Source of the DNA: Streptomyces sp. WMMC940
Lineage (GTDB): Bacteria > Actinomycetota > Actinomycetes > Streptomycetales > Streptomycetaceae
DNA: 64,000 bases
Assembly: GCF_027460265.1 (NCBI RefSeq)
Contig: NZ_JAPZBC010000001.1
Coordinates: 6,147,001 to 6,211,000 of the forward strand
Direction of reading: 5' to 3'
The notes below the pieces were generated by a model. It made no database searches. It saw only the letters and a program-made list of their open reading frames with translations, and was not told the origin of the DNA. A program made the translations under genes and the position numbers. Of the stretch, positions 57,313-64,000 are shown in pieces; positions within the stretch are counted from its first letter, which is position 1, and each line of letters opens with the position of its first letter.

Positions 57313-57894
57313 TCAGCCCGCGCGGACGGCGATCCCCGGGTACTCCAGCGGCAGCCCGGACTCGTCGTAGACGATCCGGGAAGAGAAGCCGGAGGCGGGC
57401 GCCCGGTAGTCGTAGCAGCTGTGGGTGCCCCGGTCGGTGGTACGGGTGTAGGTCTGCTCCAGCCGTCCCACGGTGAGGTCGCGGGCGCGCACCCACACGG
57501 CGGGCGCGGACGCCTCGGTGCCGTGGGGCAGCGCCATCCTGCGCACGGGCAGGGCGTTGGTCATCGCCGACGCCTCGAGGTCGACGTCGAAGCAGCCGTC
57601 GAGGTACGGCGCCCGTTCGCCGTCGACCGCCCAGTGGCCCGAGCCGTCCGACTCCAGCAGCACCGTTCGGCTGCCGGAGGGCGCGCGGCCGTGGATCCGT
57701 GCCGTCCGTGTCCGCCACGTCGTGTCCAGTTCGATGTCGTACTCGACGGCGAAGGCGTCGCCGTCCTCCGTGACCGCCGCGTAGCCGTCGATGCGTCGGC
57801 CGTCGTCCGCGAACCGGAAGAACGCCACTTCGAAGCCCTGCCTGGAGTCCTGGTGGAGCCAGGCCGCGGTCGCGGGCGGATGCGTGAATTCCAC
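57313..57894 (-). CDS. Putative glycolipid-binding domain protein
   Basis: 193 residues from GTG (VEFTHPPATAAWLHQDS) after AGGGTGG. All-beta protein with EVAFFRFADDGRRIDGYAAV, DTTWRTRTARI and GRAPYLDGCFDVDLEASAMTNA-like strands, as in the bacterial 'putative glycolipid-binding' family (PF06475). No signal peptide. The family's function is poorly known. Tail-to-tail with the alcohol dehydrogenase, only 37 bases between the stops. Confidence 0.75.
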   Translation of the reverse strand: MEFTHPPATAAWLHQDSRQGFEVAFFRFADDGRRIDGYAAVTEDGDAFAVEYDIELDTTWRTRTARIHGRAPSGSRTVLLESDGSGHWAVDGERAPYLDGCFDVDLEASAMTNALPVRRMALPHGTEASAPAVWVRARDLTVGRLEQTYTRTTDRGTHSCYDYRAPASGFSSRIVYDESGLPLEYPGIAVRAG

Positions 57895-58037
57895 GGGCCC
57901 ACCCTGGCACGCCCCGCACGCTACTGACGGGTAATGATCGAGCAAAAAGTCCTGTCGCGCGACCCGTTGACCTCCATACCATCCGGTCGGTACGGTCCCC
58001 GCACCCTTCGTCCCCGCACCCATCGGAGTGTGCACGC

Positions 58038-59372
58038 ATGGACACGGCACCCCCTTCCCCGCTCGCCGGAACTCCACGGGCGACGGCTCCCACCGACCGG
58101 CACCGCCGCCGCGTGGCCGGTGCCGCCGCCCTGGCCTCGGCCGTCGAGTGGTACGACTACTTCGTCTTCGGCATCGCCGCCGCACTGGTCCTCGGCGACC
58201 TCTACTTCCCGGCGGGCAGCGCCTCGGCCGGAGTCCTCGCCGCCTTCGCGACCTTCGCCGTCGGCTTCCTCGCGCGTCCCGTCGGCGGGATCATCGCCGG
58301 ACAGCTCGGCGACAAGCGCGGCCGCAAGCCGATGCTCGTCCTCGCCCTCACCCTCATGGGCCTCGCCACCACCGGCATCGGCCTGCTGCCGACGTACGAG
58401 ACCATCGGCATCGCCGCACCGCTGCTCCTCGTACTGCTCCGGGTGATGCAGGGCCTGGCGGTCGGCGCCCAGTGGGGCGGCGCGATGCTCATGGCCACCG
58501 AGTACGCACCGGAGGGCAAACGCGGGCTGTACGGCAGCCTCGTCCAACTCGGGGTGCCCATCGGCGTGGTGACCGCCAACACCGTGTTCCTCGCCGCCGG
58601 CGCCCTCACCGACGACGCCGCGTTCGCGTCCTGGGGCTGGCGGGTGCCGTTCCTCGTCGGCTTCCTGGTGCTCGGTCTCGCCTGGTACATCCACGCCCGG
58701 GTCGAGGAGACCCCCGAGTTCCGGGAGGCCGAACAGGCCCTGGCCGAGAAGGAGAGGAACGAGCCCCGCTCGCCGCTGCGGACCATCCTGCGCCGGCACC
58801 TGGGCACGGTCTTCCTGGCGGGCGGCTCCTTCGCCGTCAACACCGCGACCTTCTACATCATCATCACCGGCGTGCTGGACTACTCGACCCGCGAACTCGG
58901 GATGGAGCGCGAGGCGGTGCTCACCGTGTCCCTGTGCGTGAGCCTCACCCAGCTCGCACTCATACCGGCGTCCGCGGCCCTCTCCGACCGCGTGGGCCGG
59001 CTGCGCATCTACGCGGCGGGCGCGATCGGTCTGCTGGTGTGGGCCTTCCCGCTGTTCCTGCTCATCGACACCGCGTCGCTGCTGTGGCTGGCCGTCGGTA
59101 CCTTCGTCACCAGCTGTTTCCTCAGCATCATGTACGGGCCCCAGGCCGCCCTGTTCGCCGAGTTGTTCACTCCCGAGATGCGCTACACCGGCGCCTCGCT
59201 CGGCTACCAGATCGCGGCCGTCTTCGGTGGCGGTCTGGCCCCGTTCATCATGGTGCTGCTGCTGGAGGCGTCGGGCACGTCGCTGGCGGTCTCCGCCTAC
59301 ATCACCGTGCTGGCCGTCGTCGCGCTCGGTTCGATCAGGGTGCTCGCGAAGCGGGCGGCCGCCCGGGAGTGA
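58038..59372 (+). CDS. MFS transporter, metabolite:H+ symporter (MHS) type
   Basis: 444 residues from ATG, with GGAG upstream. Twelve membrane segments are expected. MHS-family marks: SAVEWYDYFVFGIAAALVLGDLYFP at the start, RPVGGIIAGQLGDKRGRKPML (motif A loop) and GLAVGAQWGGAMLMATEYAPEGKRG, with FTPEMRYTGASLGYQ in the second half. Relatives take up shikimate, alpha-ketoglutarate, proline or other acids. It probably imports a carboxylic acid for the catabolic genes nearby. Flanked downstream by a strong bidirectional hairpin. Confidence 0.92.
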   Translation: MDTAPPSPLAGTPRATAPTDRHRRRVAGAAALASAVEWYDYFVFGIAAALVLGDLYFPAGSASAGVLAAFATFAVGFLARPVGGIIAGQLGDKRGRKPMLVLALTLMGLATTGIGLLPTYETIGIAAPLLLVLLRVMQGLAVGAQWGGAMLMATEYAPEGKRGLYGSLVQLGVPIGVVTANTVFLAAGALTDDAAFASWGWRVPFLVGFLVLGLAWYIHARVEETPEFREAEQALAEKERNEPRSPLRTILRRHLGTVFLAGGSFAVNTATFYIIITGVLDYSTRELGMEREAVLTVSLCVSLTQLALIPASAALSDRVGRLRIYAAGAIGLLVWAFPLFLLIDTASLLWLAVGTFVTSCFLSIMYGPQAALFAELFTPEMRYTGASLGYQIAAVFGGGLAPFIMVLLLEASGTSLAVSAYITVLAVVALGSIRVLAKRAAARE

Positions 59373-59384
59373 CACCCGGTGCCC

Positions 59385-59430
59385 CGCCCCCGTCGCCGGT
59401 CCGGTCCCGCCGGGCCGGCGTACGGGGGCG
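59385..59430. terminator. Terminator hairpin after the MFS gene
   Basis: Left arm CGCCCCCGTCGCCGG (59385-59399) pairs with 59415-59430 apart from one bulged T. It starts 12 bases after the stop and lies between the MFS and tetR genes, which converge. Confidence 0.75.
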
Positions 59431-59536
59431 CGGGAGCGCCCCGCCCGCCGGGCGGACCCGCGCGGCCTCCCGCGCGCTTCCGCCCCGGTACGGCAGGCCT
59501 CCGGGTGGACGGCGCCGGTTCCGCGGCTTTCCGGGA

Positions 59537-60214
59537 CTAGGAGCGGCCCGAGGGGGCGGCCCCCGTCCGCCTCGTCCGCAGGCCTTCCTCGTACCGCGCC
59601 GTCAGCCCGTCCAGCAGGGCGCGCAGTCCCGTCTCGAACGCGCCCTCGTCGATCCTCTCCTGGCGTTCGGCGAGGAGATGCGCCTGGCCCAGGTGCGGGT
59701 AGTCGGAGGGATCGTAGGCGGTCGCGTCGTCGACGAAGCCGCCCGCGAACGAGCCGAGGGCCGAGCCGGTGATGAAGTAGCGCATCAGGGCGCCGATGTG
59801 GGTGGCCTGGGCGGGCGGCCAGCCCGCGCGGACCATCGCGCCGAAGACCGCGTCGGCGACCTTGAGGCCGGCCGGGCGCCGGCCGGGGCCGCGGGCCAGG
59901 ACCGGGACGACGTTGGGGTGTTCGGTGAGGGCCGCTCGGTAGGAGACGGCCCAGTCGTGCAGCGCGGTCCGCCAGTCGCGCGGGTCGGACTCGTCGAACA
60001 TCGACAGATCGACCCTGGCGCTGACGGCGTCGGCCACGGCGTCCAGGATCTCGTCCTTGTTGCTGAAGTGGTTGTAGAGCGAGGGGCCGCTGACGCCGAG
60101 CTCCGCGGCGAGGCGCCGGGTGGAGACCGCGTCGAGGCCCTCCGCGTCCACCAGCGCGCTCGCCGTCCCGACGATGCGTTCTCGGCTGAGGAGGGGCTTG
60201 CGCGGTCGGGCCAT
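59537..60214 (-). CDS. TetR family repressor of the alcohol/acyl-CoA catabolic genes
   Basis: 225 residues from ATG (MARPRKPLLSRERIV); an in-frame ATG at 60223 would add MCR and is nearer a purine-rich site. N-terminal HTH: GTASALVDAEGLDAVSTRRLAAELGVSGPSLYNHFSNK. The C-terminal ligand domain (about 70-215) has ALMRYFITGSALGSFAGGFVDD. The family binds as dimers of dimers and releases DNA when it binds a ligand such as an acyl-CoA. It is divergent from the acyl-CoA dehydrogenase, with operator A between them, 30-46 bases before its start, so it is probably autoregulated. Confidence 0.88.
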   Translation of the reverse strand: MARPRKPLLSRERIVGTASALVDAEGLDAVSTRRLAAELGVSGPSLYNHFSNKDEILDAVADAVSARVDLSMFDESDPRDWRTALHDWAVSYRAALTEHPNVVPVLARGPGRRPAGLKVADAVFGAMVRAGWPPAQATHIGALMRYFITGSALGSFAGGFVDDATAYDPSDYPHLGQAHLLAERQERIDEGAFETGLRALLDGLTARYEEGLRTRRTGAAPSGRS

Positions 60215-60243
60215 GCGGCACATAGTAGGCCCTGCCGAGCGGA

Positions 60244-60260
60244 AACTAGCAGTGTTAGTT
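60244..60260. promoter_or_regulatory. TetR operator A, copy in the tetR / acyl-CoA dehydrogenase intergenic region
   Basis: AACTAGCAGTGTTAGTT, reverse complement of the 54726 site with one mismatch. It sits between divergent genes 63 bases apart, where one bound repressor could block both promoters. Confidence 0.8.
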
Positions 60261-60277
60261 AAAAGTGGGGTGACCCC

Positions 60278-61432
60278 GTGGTGAACCTGGAGCTGAGCGA
60301 GGAGCAGCGGGCCGTGCGCCGGCTCGCGCGTGACTTCGTCGAGCGTGAGGTCGCCCCGTACGCCGCGGAGTGGGACCGGGCCGAGAACGTCGACAGGGCC
60401 ATCGTGGAGAAGCTCGGTGCGGTCGGCTTCCTCGGGCTGACGATCGACGAGGAGTACGGCGGTTCGGGCGGCGACCACCTCGCGTACTGCCTGGTCACCG
60501 AGGAACTCGGCCGCGGGGACTCCTCGGTCCGGGGAATCGTCTCGGTCTCCCTCGGCCTCGTCGCCAAGAGCGTCGCCGCGTGGGGGAGCGAGGAACAGAA
60601 GCGCCGCTGGCTGCCGCGTCTCACCACGGGCGAGGCCCTCGGCTGCTTCGGGCTCACCGAGCCCGGCACCGGCTCCGACGCGGGCAGCCTGACGACCCGC
60701 GCCGTGCGGCACGGCGACGGCTACGTGGTCAACGGTTCGAAGATGTTCATCACCAACGGCACATGGGCGGATGTCGTGCTGCTCTTCGCCCGCACCGGCG
60801 GCACGCCGGGCCACCGGGGCGTCTCGGCCTTCCTCGTCCCGGCCGACACCCCCGGGCTGACCAGGCGCGCGATCCACGGGAAGCTCGGCCTGCGCGGCCA
60901 GACCACCGCCGAGCTGGTGCTGGAGGACGTCCGGGTGCCCGCCGACGCGATGCTCGGACCGGAGGGCAAGGGCTTCTCGGTCGCCATGTCCGCGCTCGCC
61001 AAGGGCCGGATGTCGGTGGCCGCCGGCTGCGTCGGCATCGCCCAGGCCGCGCTCGACGCCGCCGTCGGCCACGCGGCCGCGCGCGAGCAGTTCGGCCGGC
61101 CGATCGCCTCGTACCAGCTGGTGCAGGAGCTCATCAGCGACATCGCCGTGGACGTGGACGCGGCCCGTCTGCTGACGTGGCGGGTCGCCGACCTGGTGGA
61201 CCGGGGCCTGGACTTCGCCACCGCCGCGTCCCAGGCGAAGCTCTTCGCCTCCGAGGCGGCCGTCCGCGCCGCGAACAACGCCCTGCAGGTCTTCGGCGGG
61301 TACGGCTACATCGATGAGTACCCGGTGGGGAAGCTCCTCCGCGACGCACGGGTGATGACGCTGTACGAGGGCACCAGCCAGATCCAGAAGCTGATCATCG
61401 GGCGCGCCCTCACCGGGGTGTCGGCGTTCTGA
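60278..61432 (+). CDS. Acyl-CoA dehydrogenase
   Basis: 384 residues from GTG (a second GTG follows directly). FAD enzyme: LSEEQRAVRRLARDFVEREV, GCFGLTEPGTGSDAGS, FITNGTWADVVLLFARTGG, RGQTTAELVLEDVRVP, REQFGRPIASYQLVQELISD, NALQVFGGYGYIDEYPVGKLLRD, and the catalytic Glu in MTLYEGTSQIQ. It makes the alpha-beta double bond in an acyl-CoA. It lies under operator A with the TetR regulator and is near a MaoC hydratase that could take the next step. Confidence 0.93.
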   Translation: MVNLELSEEQRAVRRLARDFVEREVAPYAAEWDRAENVDRAIVEKLGAVGFLGLTIDEEYGGSGGDHLAYCLVTEELGRGDSSVRGIVSVSLGLVAKSVAAWGSEEQKRRWLPRLTTGEALGCFGLTEPGTGSDAGSLTTRAVRHGDGYVVNGSKMFITNGTWADVVLLFARTGGTPGHRGVSAFLVPADTPGLTRRAIHGKLGLRGQTTAELVLEDVRVPADAMLGPEGKGFSVAMSALAKGRMSVAAGCVGIAQAALDAAVGHAAAREQFGRPIASYQLVQELISDIAVDVDAARLLTWRVADLVDRGLDFATAASQAKLFASEAAVRAANNALQVFGGYGYIDEYPVGKLLRDARVMTLYEGTSQIQKLIIGRALTGVSAF

Positions 61433-61480
61433 GGGGCCGCCGCACCTGCGCGCCCGGTCGCGCGCCGTGCGGCCTCCCCC

Positions 61481-61563
61481 GCCCCCGCGCGTGCGGCTTC
61501 GCCGCGAACGGCCTCGAGCATGTCGTGGGGCCACCGCCCTGCCCGCGCGCGTGCGGCTTCGCC
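61481..61563. repeat. Two direct repeats of ~23 bp, 60 bp apart
   Basis: GCGCGTGCGGCTTCGCC with matching flanks occurs at 61481-61503 and 61541-61563, in the gap between the acyl-CoA dehydrogenase and the second tetR. Possibly a duplicated 3' untranslated segment. No coding sense seen. Confidence 0.55.
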
Positions 61564-61583
61564 CGGGAAGCCGCGCCGATGCC

Positions 61584-61599
61584 CTAAGCGCTTGCTCAG
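61584..61599. promoter_or_regulatory. Operator B, copy upstream of the second tetR
   Basis: CTAAGC-GCTT-GCTCAG, a palindrome with one mismatch, 59-74 bases before the tetR start. The same CTAAGC-N4-GCTTAG element precedes the maoC gene, so the second TetR probably binds both. Confidence 0.75.
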
Positions 61600-61657
61600 G
61601 TTCGGGGTATGGTGTTCGTCCCGCACTCACAGGGACGGCGGGCAGAAGGGGTGAGCC

Positions 61658-62281
61658 ATGACTGCGGCGCAGGACACGACGGCCGAGGACGTGCCGTGGG
61701 GCGAGGTCGCGCCGGAGGCCGCGCGCAAGCTCCTCGTCGCCGCCGTCGAGGCCTTCGCCGAGCGGGGCTACCACGCGACGACGACCCGGGACATCGCCGG
61801 GCGGGCGGGCATGAGCCCGGCCGCCCTGTACATCCACTACAAGACCAAGGAAGAACTGCTCCACCGGATCAGCCGGATCGGGCACGACAAGGCGCTCGAG
61901 GTGCTGTCGGCCGCGTCCGGTAGCGGTGGCACACCGGGTGAGCGGCTCGCCGAGGCGGTGCGCTCCTTCGTCCGCTGGCACGCCGGCCGGCACGACACCG
62001 CGCGCGTGGTGCAGTACGAGATCGACGCCCTGTCCGAGGAGCACCGGGCGGAGATCGTGGAGCTGCGCCGGCGCAGCGACGCGGTGGTGCGCGAGATCCT
62101 GCGCGACGGCGTGGAGTCGGGCGAGTTCGACGTCCCCGACGTGCCCGGCACCACGCTGGCGGTGCTGTCGCTCTGCATCGACGTGGCGCGCTGGTTCAAC
62201 GTCCGGGGGCGCAGGACGCCGGAGGAGGTCGGCGAGCTGTACGCGGACCTCGTCCTGCGCATGGTGTCCGCGCGCAGGTAG
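61658..62281 (+). CDS. TetR family regulator (second)
   Basis: 207 residues from ATG (MTAAQDTTAEDVPWGEV). HTH: LVAAVEAFAERGYHATTTRD, IAGRAGMSPAALYIHYKTKEELLHRI. The C-terminal domain has HAGRHDTARVVQYEIDALSEEHRAEI and an effector pocket ending RVMSARR-like. It resembles actinobacterial regulators of fatty-acid or sterol degradation (KstR2/FadR-like group). It is downstream of the acyl-CoA dehydrogenase on the same strand and convergent to maoC. The DNA supports autoregulation and control of maoC. Confidence 0.88.
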   Translation: MTAAQDTTAEDVPWGEVAPEAARKLLVAAVEAFAERGYHATTTRDIAGRAGMSPAALYIHYKTKEELLHRISRIGHDKALEVLSAASGSGGTPGERLAEAVRSFVRWHAGRHDTARVVQYEIDALSEEHRAEIVELRRRSDAVVREILRDGVESGEFDVPDVPGTTLAVLSLCIDVARWFNVRGRRTPEEVGELYADLVLRMVSARR

Positions 62282-62415
62282 CGGCCCGGCCGCGGGGCGG
62301 GGCCCCTGCTGCGGGCCCCGGGCCCCGACAGCGTCGACGACGGCCTCGGCGGAGCGGAAGCGGCGGCCGGTCCGTGCCGGAGGGTCCGCCCGTGACGCGG
62401 GAGAAGTCCCGTGAC

Positions 62416-62877
62416 TCAGAAGAAGTAGCGGGACACCGACTCGGCGACGCACACCGGCTTGTCGCCGCCCTCGCGCTCCACGGTGACGACGGCGGTCACC
62501 TGCACGCCGCCGCCCGCCTCCTCGACGCTCTTGAGGGCCGCGCTCGCCCGCAGCCGTGAGCCCACCGGGACGGGGGCAGGGAAACGGACCTTGTTGGTCC
62601 CGTAGTTGATACCCATCCGCATGCCCTCGACCCGCATGATCTGCGGGACGAGGGCAGGGAGCAGCGAGAGCGTCAGATAGCCGTGCGCGATGGTCGTCCC
62701 GAACGGCCCGGAGGCCGCGCGCCCGGGGTCCACGTGGATCCACTGGTGGTCGCCGGTGGCCTCGGCGAAGAGGTCGATCCGCTTCTGGTCGACCTCCAGC
62801 CAGTCGCTGTGTCCCAGGTGCTCGCCGACCCCGGCGGCCAGTTCCTCGGCGGACGTGAAGATCCTCGGCTCGGTCAT
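62416..62877 (-). CDS. MaoC-type (R)-specific enoyl-CoA hydratase
   Basis: 153 residues from ATG (MTEPRIFTSAEELAAGVG) after AGAGAGG. Single hot-dog domain: the hydratase-2 motif is FAEATGDHQWIHVDPGRAA (catalytic Asp and His) with GPFGTTIAHGYLTLSLLP. It adds water to trans-2-enoyl-CoA. With the acyl-CoA dehydrogenase it could make two consecutive steps of beta-oxidation. Controlled by the perfect CTAAGC palindrome 36-51 bases upstream (operator B). Confidence 0.9.
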   Translation of the reverse strand: MTEPRIFTSAEELAAGVGEHLGHSDWLEVDQKRIDLFAEATGDHQWIHVDPGRAASGPFGTTIAHGYLTLSLLPALVPQIMRVEGMRMGINYGTNKVRFPAPVPVGSRLRASAALKSVEEAGGGVQVTAVVTVEREGGDKPVCVAESVSRYFF

Positions 62878-62912
62878 GTCCCTGCCTCTCTCACCCTTGT
62901 CCCTGCGCGCAT

Positions 62913-62928
62913 CTAAGCGACTGCTTAG
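62913..62928. promoter_or_regulatory. Operator B, perfect palindrome upstream of maoC
   Basis: CTAAGC-GACT-GCTTAG has perfect six-base arms. It is located where a repressor would cover the maoC promoter. Confidence 0.78.
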
Positions 62929-63093
62929 TCTGGCCGGATCGGCGGCTGCTGTCAACGGACGGCCGTAGGGAGATCCCCCACCGCCGGTACCGGGCACGCC
63001 TCTGGCGAGGGTCGTCGGGCCCAACCCGGGAACTCCTCGGGCAACCCGAACGGTGCGCCACGCTCTCGCCGACCGCGCCCGCGGGACGTGCCG

Positions 63094-63807
63094 TCAGCCG
63101 GCCTCGGACGTCCTTTCCCGTGGCACCAGGGCGAAGCTCAGCGCGATCGCCACCACCAGCACCGCCGTGACCAGCAGGACCACGGCCGCGCTGAGCCGGC
63201 CGTCGTGCAGCAGCCACGCACCGGACAGACCGCCGGCGAACATGGCCGCCACCGAGGCGGCCCGCCGGACCTGGTTGCCCGCGCCGGACGCGATACGGGC
63301 GTCCACCGCGAGCGGGGAACCCCCGATCAGCGCCGTGAACGCCCGGGTCGTGACCGTCGTCGGCATGCCCGGTACCCCCACGCGGAGCGTGGAGACGTTT
63401 CTGATCCCCATGGCCAGGCCCACCAGCCCGGTCACCATGTGGTGCCGCCCGGCGGGCGACTCGCCGTGCCGCTCGACACCCCACGCCACCGCGGCGGCGA
63501 CCGCCAGCACCAGGCCCTCGGCGAGGAGCGCCTCCCGGAACCACCGGCGGCCCCGTACCTGCGACCGCGACTCGAAACGCGCGGCGAGCAGGGCCCCCAC
63601 GGTGAACCCCGCCAGCGAGGCCAGACACGGAGTGGTGGACAGTCCGGCCACTCCGGCCAGCGCGAACGACAGCAGCAGCATGGTGCCGGTCTGGACGGCG
63701 GTGAACACCGGCCCCAGCACGAGGAAGCTGACCGCCTCGACCATCCCCGTCGTCAGCGTCAGCGCCACCATCGTCCAGGTCAGGAAGGGACCGTGTTTCA
63801 CCTGCAC
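63094..63807 (-). CDS. DUF1275 (YoaK family) membrane protein
   Basis: 237 residues from GTG (MQVKHGPFLTWTMVALTL when read as start). Six hydrophobic segments with the YoaK pattern: MVEAVSFLVLGPVFTAVQTGTMLLL, ASLAGFTVGALLAARF, ALLAEGLVLAVAAAVAWGV, MVTGLVGLAMGIRNVSTLRVGVPGMPTTVTTRAFTALI and a late GGLSGAWLL. The N-terminal acidic residue and TG motifs are typical of the family. Function unknown; proposed transporter. Stands alone near the window edge. Confidence 0.85.
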   Translation of the reverse strand: MQVKHGPFLTWTMVALTLTTGMVEAVSFLVLGPVFTAVQTGTMLLLSFALAGVAGLSTTPCLASLAGFTVGALLAARFESRSQVRGRRWFREALLAEGLVLAVAAAVAWGVERHGESPAGRHHMVTGLVGLAMGIRNVSTLRVGVPGMPTTVTTRAFTALIGGSPLAVDARIASGAGNQVRRAASVAAMFAGGLSGAWLLHDGRLSAAVVLLVTAVLVVAIALSFALVPRERTSEAG

Positions 63808-63851
63808 CCGCCGAGTCTCCGCCCGCCCCGCTCAGGCCGGGACCCATTGCG

Positions 63852-63879
63852 CCGACCGTGGGCCCGGGCCCACGGTCGG
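63852..63879. repeat. Perfect 28-bp palindrome
   Basis: CCGACCGTGGGCCC followed directly by its reverse complement with no loop, 45 bases upstream of the DUF1275 gene start. It could be a transcribed hairpin of the next gene or an operator. The remaining bases to 64000 show nothing else I can support. Confidence 0.6.
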
Positions 63880-64000
63880 TCAGGGGGCGTACGGCGGTCC
63901 GTACCCCGTGACGGGCCACCGTGCGCCGGACGGCCGGTCAGGGGACGTCCGGCTCGCCTGGTCCTCGCGCTACGCCACCGACGCCAGCTGCCTGCCGGGT

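Noticed and set aside
57921..60221. A 766-codon minus-strand frame
   Set aside because: It is the complement of the MFS gene and an off-frame reading of tetR. Composition is Gly/Arg/Glu-rich with no domain.

Overview
The window is about 64 kb of high-GC actinobacterial chromosome, almost certainly Streptomyces. GC3 is very high and GTG/TTG starts and 4-nt stop/start overlaps are common. The families are typical of the genus: a short SepF paralogue, streptogrisin-type proteases, an AA10 LPMO with an LAETG sorting signal, DnaE2 with an inactive Y-family partner, DUF4331, DUF5685, DUF5925 and an FxSxx-COOH peptide system. From memory the gene order resembles the S. coelicolor SCO17xx region; I could not check this. 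I saw no rRNA, tRNA, CRISPR array, transposase or phage gene.

Layout. 0-4.1 kb: the end of a glutaryl-CoA dehydrogenase-like gene, a sepF paralogue, a DUF5685 protein with a cysteine-rich tail and a streptogrisin B-like protease. 4.5-14.8 kb: the most interesting block. A SLOG-fold protein and a two-TM SLATT-type protein face each other. Next to them is an FxS operon: a 54-residue precursor ending in FNSAL, the radical SAM/SPASM maturase FxsB, an AAC(3)-fold enzyme, the TIR-like FxsC and the giant FxsT (ParA-like, TIR-like, NB-ARC and TPR in one chain). 15-17.4 kb: an alpha/beta hydrolase and a second streptogrisin. 17.6-27.5 kb: an AI-2E family permease, a probable LexA-controlled dnaE2-imuB pair, a secreted lipase, the LPMO and a small membrane protein. 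27.5-31.8 kb: a CitB/DpiA-type response regulator without a recognisable kinase, divergent from tctCBA. 31.9-38.5 kb: a methyltransferase-fragment/Nudix chimera, DUF402, GNAT and GntR genes, an AAA ATPase, and a three-gene unit of two glycosyltransferases and a polysaccharide deacetylase. 39-46.4 kb: an SGNH esterase and a DUF4331-TPR-NicO type metal exporter cluster. 46.6-53.8 kb: hmgA with gntR, an orphan type ISP C-terminal domain gene and a CoA transferase, divergent from a molybdopterin oxidoreductase. 54-64 kb: a catabolic region with aldehyde and alcohol dehydrogenases, an MHS-type transporter, acyl-CoA dehydrogenase, MaoC hydratase, two TetR regulators and a DUF1275 membrane protein.

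How the parts work together. The FxS genes overlap by 17-20 nt at two of their junctions and read as one operon: FxsB should crosslink the C-terminal Phe-x-Ser of the peptide, and FxsC and FxsT look like sensing or effector proteins of the bacterial conflict type. The neighbouring SLOG and SLATT genes belong to families predicted to act in nucleotide-signal defence, so this may be one defence or signalling locus. In the catabolic region two TetR regulons can be read from the DNA. One near-identical 17-bp operator lies before the aldehyde dehydrogenase and in the tetR/acyl-CoA dehydrogenase divergent promoter. A different 16-bp palindrome lies before the second tetR and before the maoC gene. 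A strong inverted repeat precedes hmgA, and a LexA-like box precedes dnaE2.
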